64,000 nucleotides of DNA. Source: Verrucomicrobiota bacterium. Its GTDB lineage: Bacteria > Verrucomicrobiota > Verrucomicrobiia > Limisphaerales > PALSA-1396. The notes beneath the pieces are model-generated. The model had not been told where the DNA came from, did not search any database, and saw only the letters and a list, made by a program, of their open reading frames with translations. The stretch is taken from NCBI GenBank assembly GCA_016200005.1, contig JACQFP010000087.1, forward strand, positions 24,466 to 88,465, read 5' to 3'. The position numbers were made by a program, and so were the translations under genes. This document shows, one piece after another, positions 64,000 to 64,000 of this stretch. Positions within the stretch are counted from its first letter, which is position 1; every line of letters begins with the position of its first letter.

Positions 64000-64000
64000 C

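Noticed and set aside
1..64000. tRNA, rRNA, tmRNA, SRP RNA and known riboswitches
   Set aside because: I read the intergenic stretches by eye and saw no cloverleaf or conserved core; a covariance-model scan would be needed to exclude divergent ones.

Overview
The window reads as a chromosomal segment of a G+C-rich Verrucomicrobiota bacterium, most likely of the Pedosphaera/Limisphaerales type. The evidence is the gene content: a planctomycete-type cytochrome/DUF1549/DUF1553 protein with a DUF1501 partner, H-X9-DG-type prepilin-like proteins, a DUF1080 protein, a DUF2723 membrane protein, a sigma factor next to a Ser/Thr kinase with WD40 repeats, a PEP-CTERM-like tail, and many exported proteins with Ig-like, HYR or PD40 repeats. 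This is inference from protein families; no rRNA, tRNA or CRISPR array was seen.

Layout. 1-4.7 kb: the end of a fibronectin-like exported protein, an iron-uptake cluster (two FeoA-like proteins, a small unknown protein, FeoB), then a sigma factor and a one-helix membrane protein. 4.7-11.4 kb: a 1314-residue DUF2723/TPR membrane protein and grpE-dnaJ-rsmE. 11.6-20.3 kb: a beta-hydroxylase-fold protein, a MidA-type methyltransferase, two PilT-family ATPases with a receiver-like protein, tlyA-nadK, a LacI regulator and a pseudopilin-like protein. 20.3-28.5 kb: rsmB and acnA on the minus strand, then a sigma factor interrupted by one stop codon and a kinase-WD40 protein. 28.5-41.8 kb: exported proteins (prepilin-like, PD40, GDSL, trypsin-like, HYR, serine hydrolase, PAP2) around gltD and a peroxiredoxin. 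41.8-52 kb, minus strand: GNAT and MFS genes, an exported unknown, an 802-residue unknown, an RpoD-type sigma factor, thioredoxin, a small unknown and an Rrf2 regulator with two matching operator-like sites. 52-64 kb: an exported unknown, DUF1501, small genes, DUF1080, a broken copy of a DUF1501 3' end, an A+T-richer cassette of three unrecognised genes (two are tandem paralogues), the cytochrome/DUF1549/DUF1553 gene, and the end of an IS1380-like transposase.

The most striking theme is short repeats inside or at the edges of conserved genes. FeoB carries an in-frame extra segment of about 23-26 residues whose DNA is an inverted repeat (1555-1615). Aconitase contains a run of the GAAATCC-type repeat (23677-23711) translated into a loop. 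The rsmB frame begins inside a GGCTGAA-type repeat (21388-21424). Relatives of these repeats lie between genes elsewhere in the window. Separately, an ungapped 92-nt element, about 86% identical by eye, occurs upstream of two exported-protein genes and may be a non-coding RNA or regulatory element. The three-gene cassette at 57.5-60.8 kb is the best candidate for an undescribed protein system.
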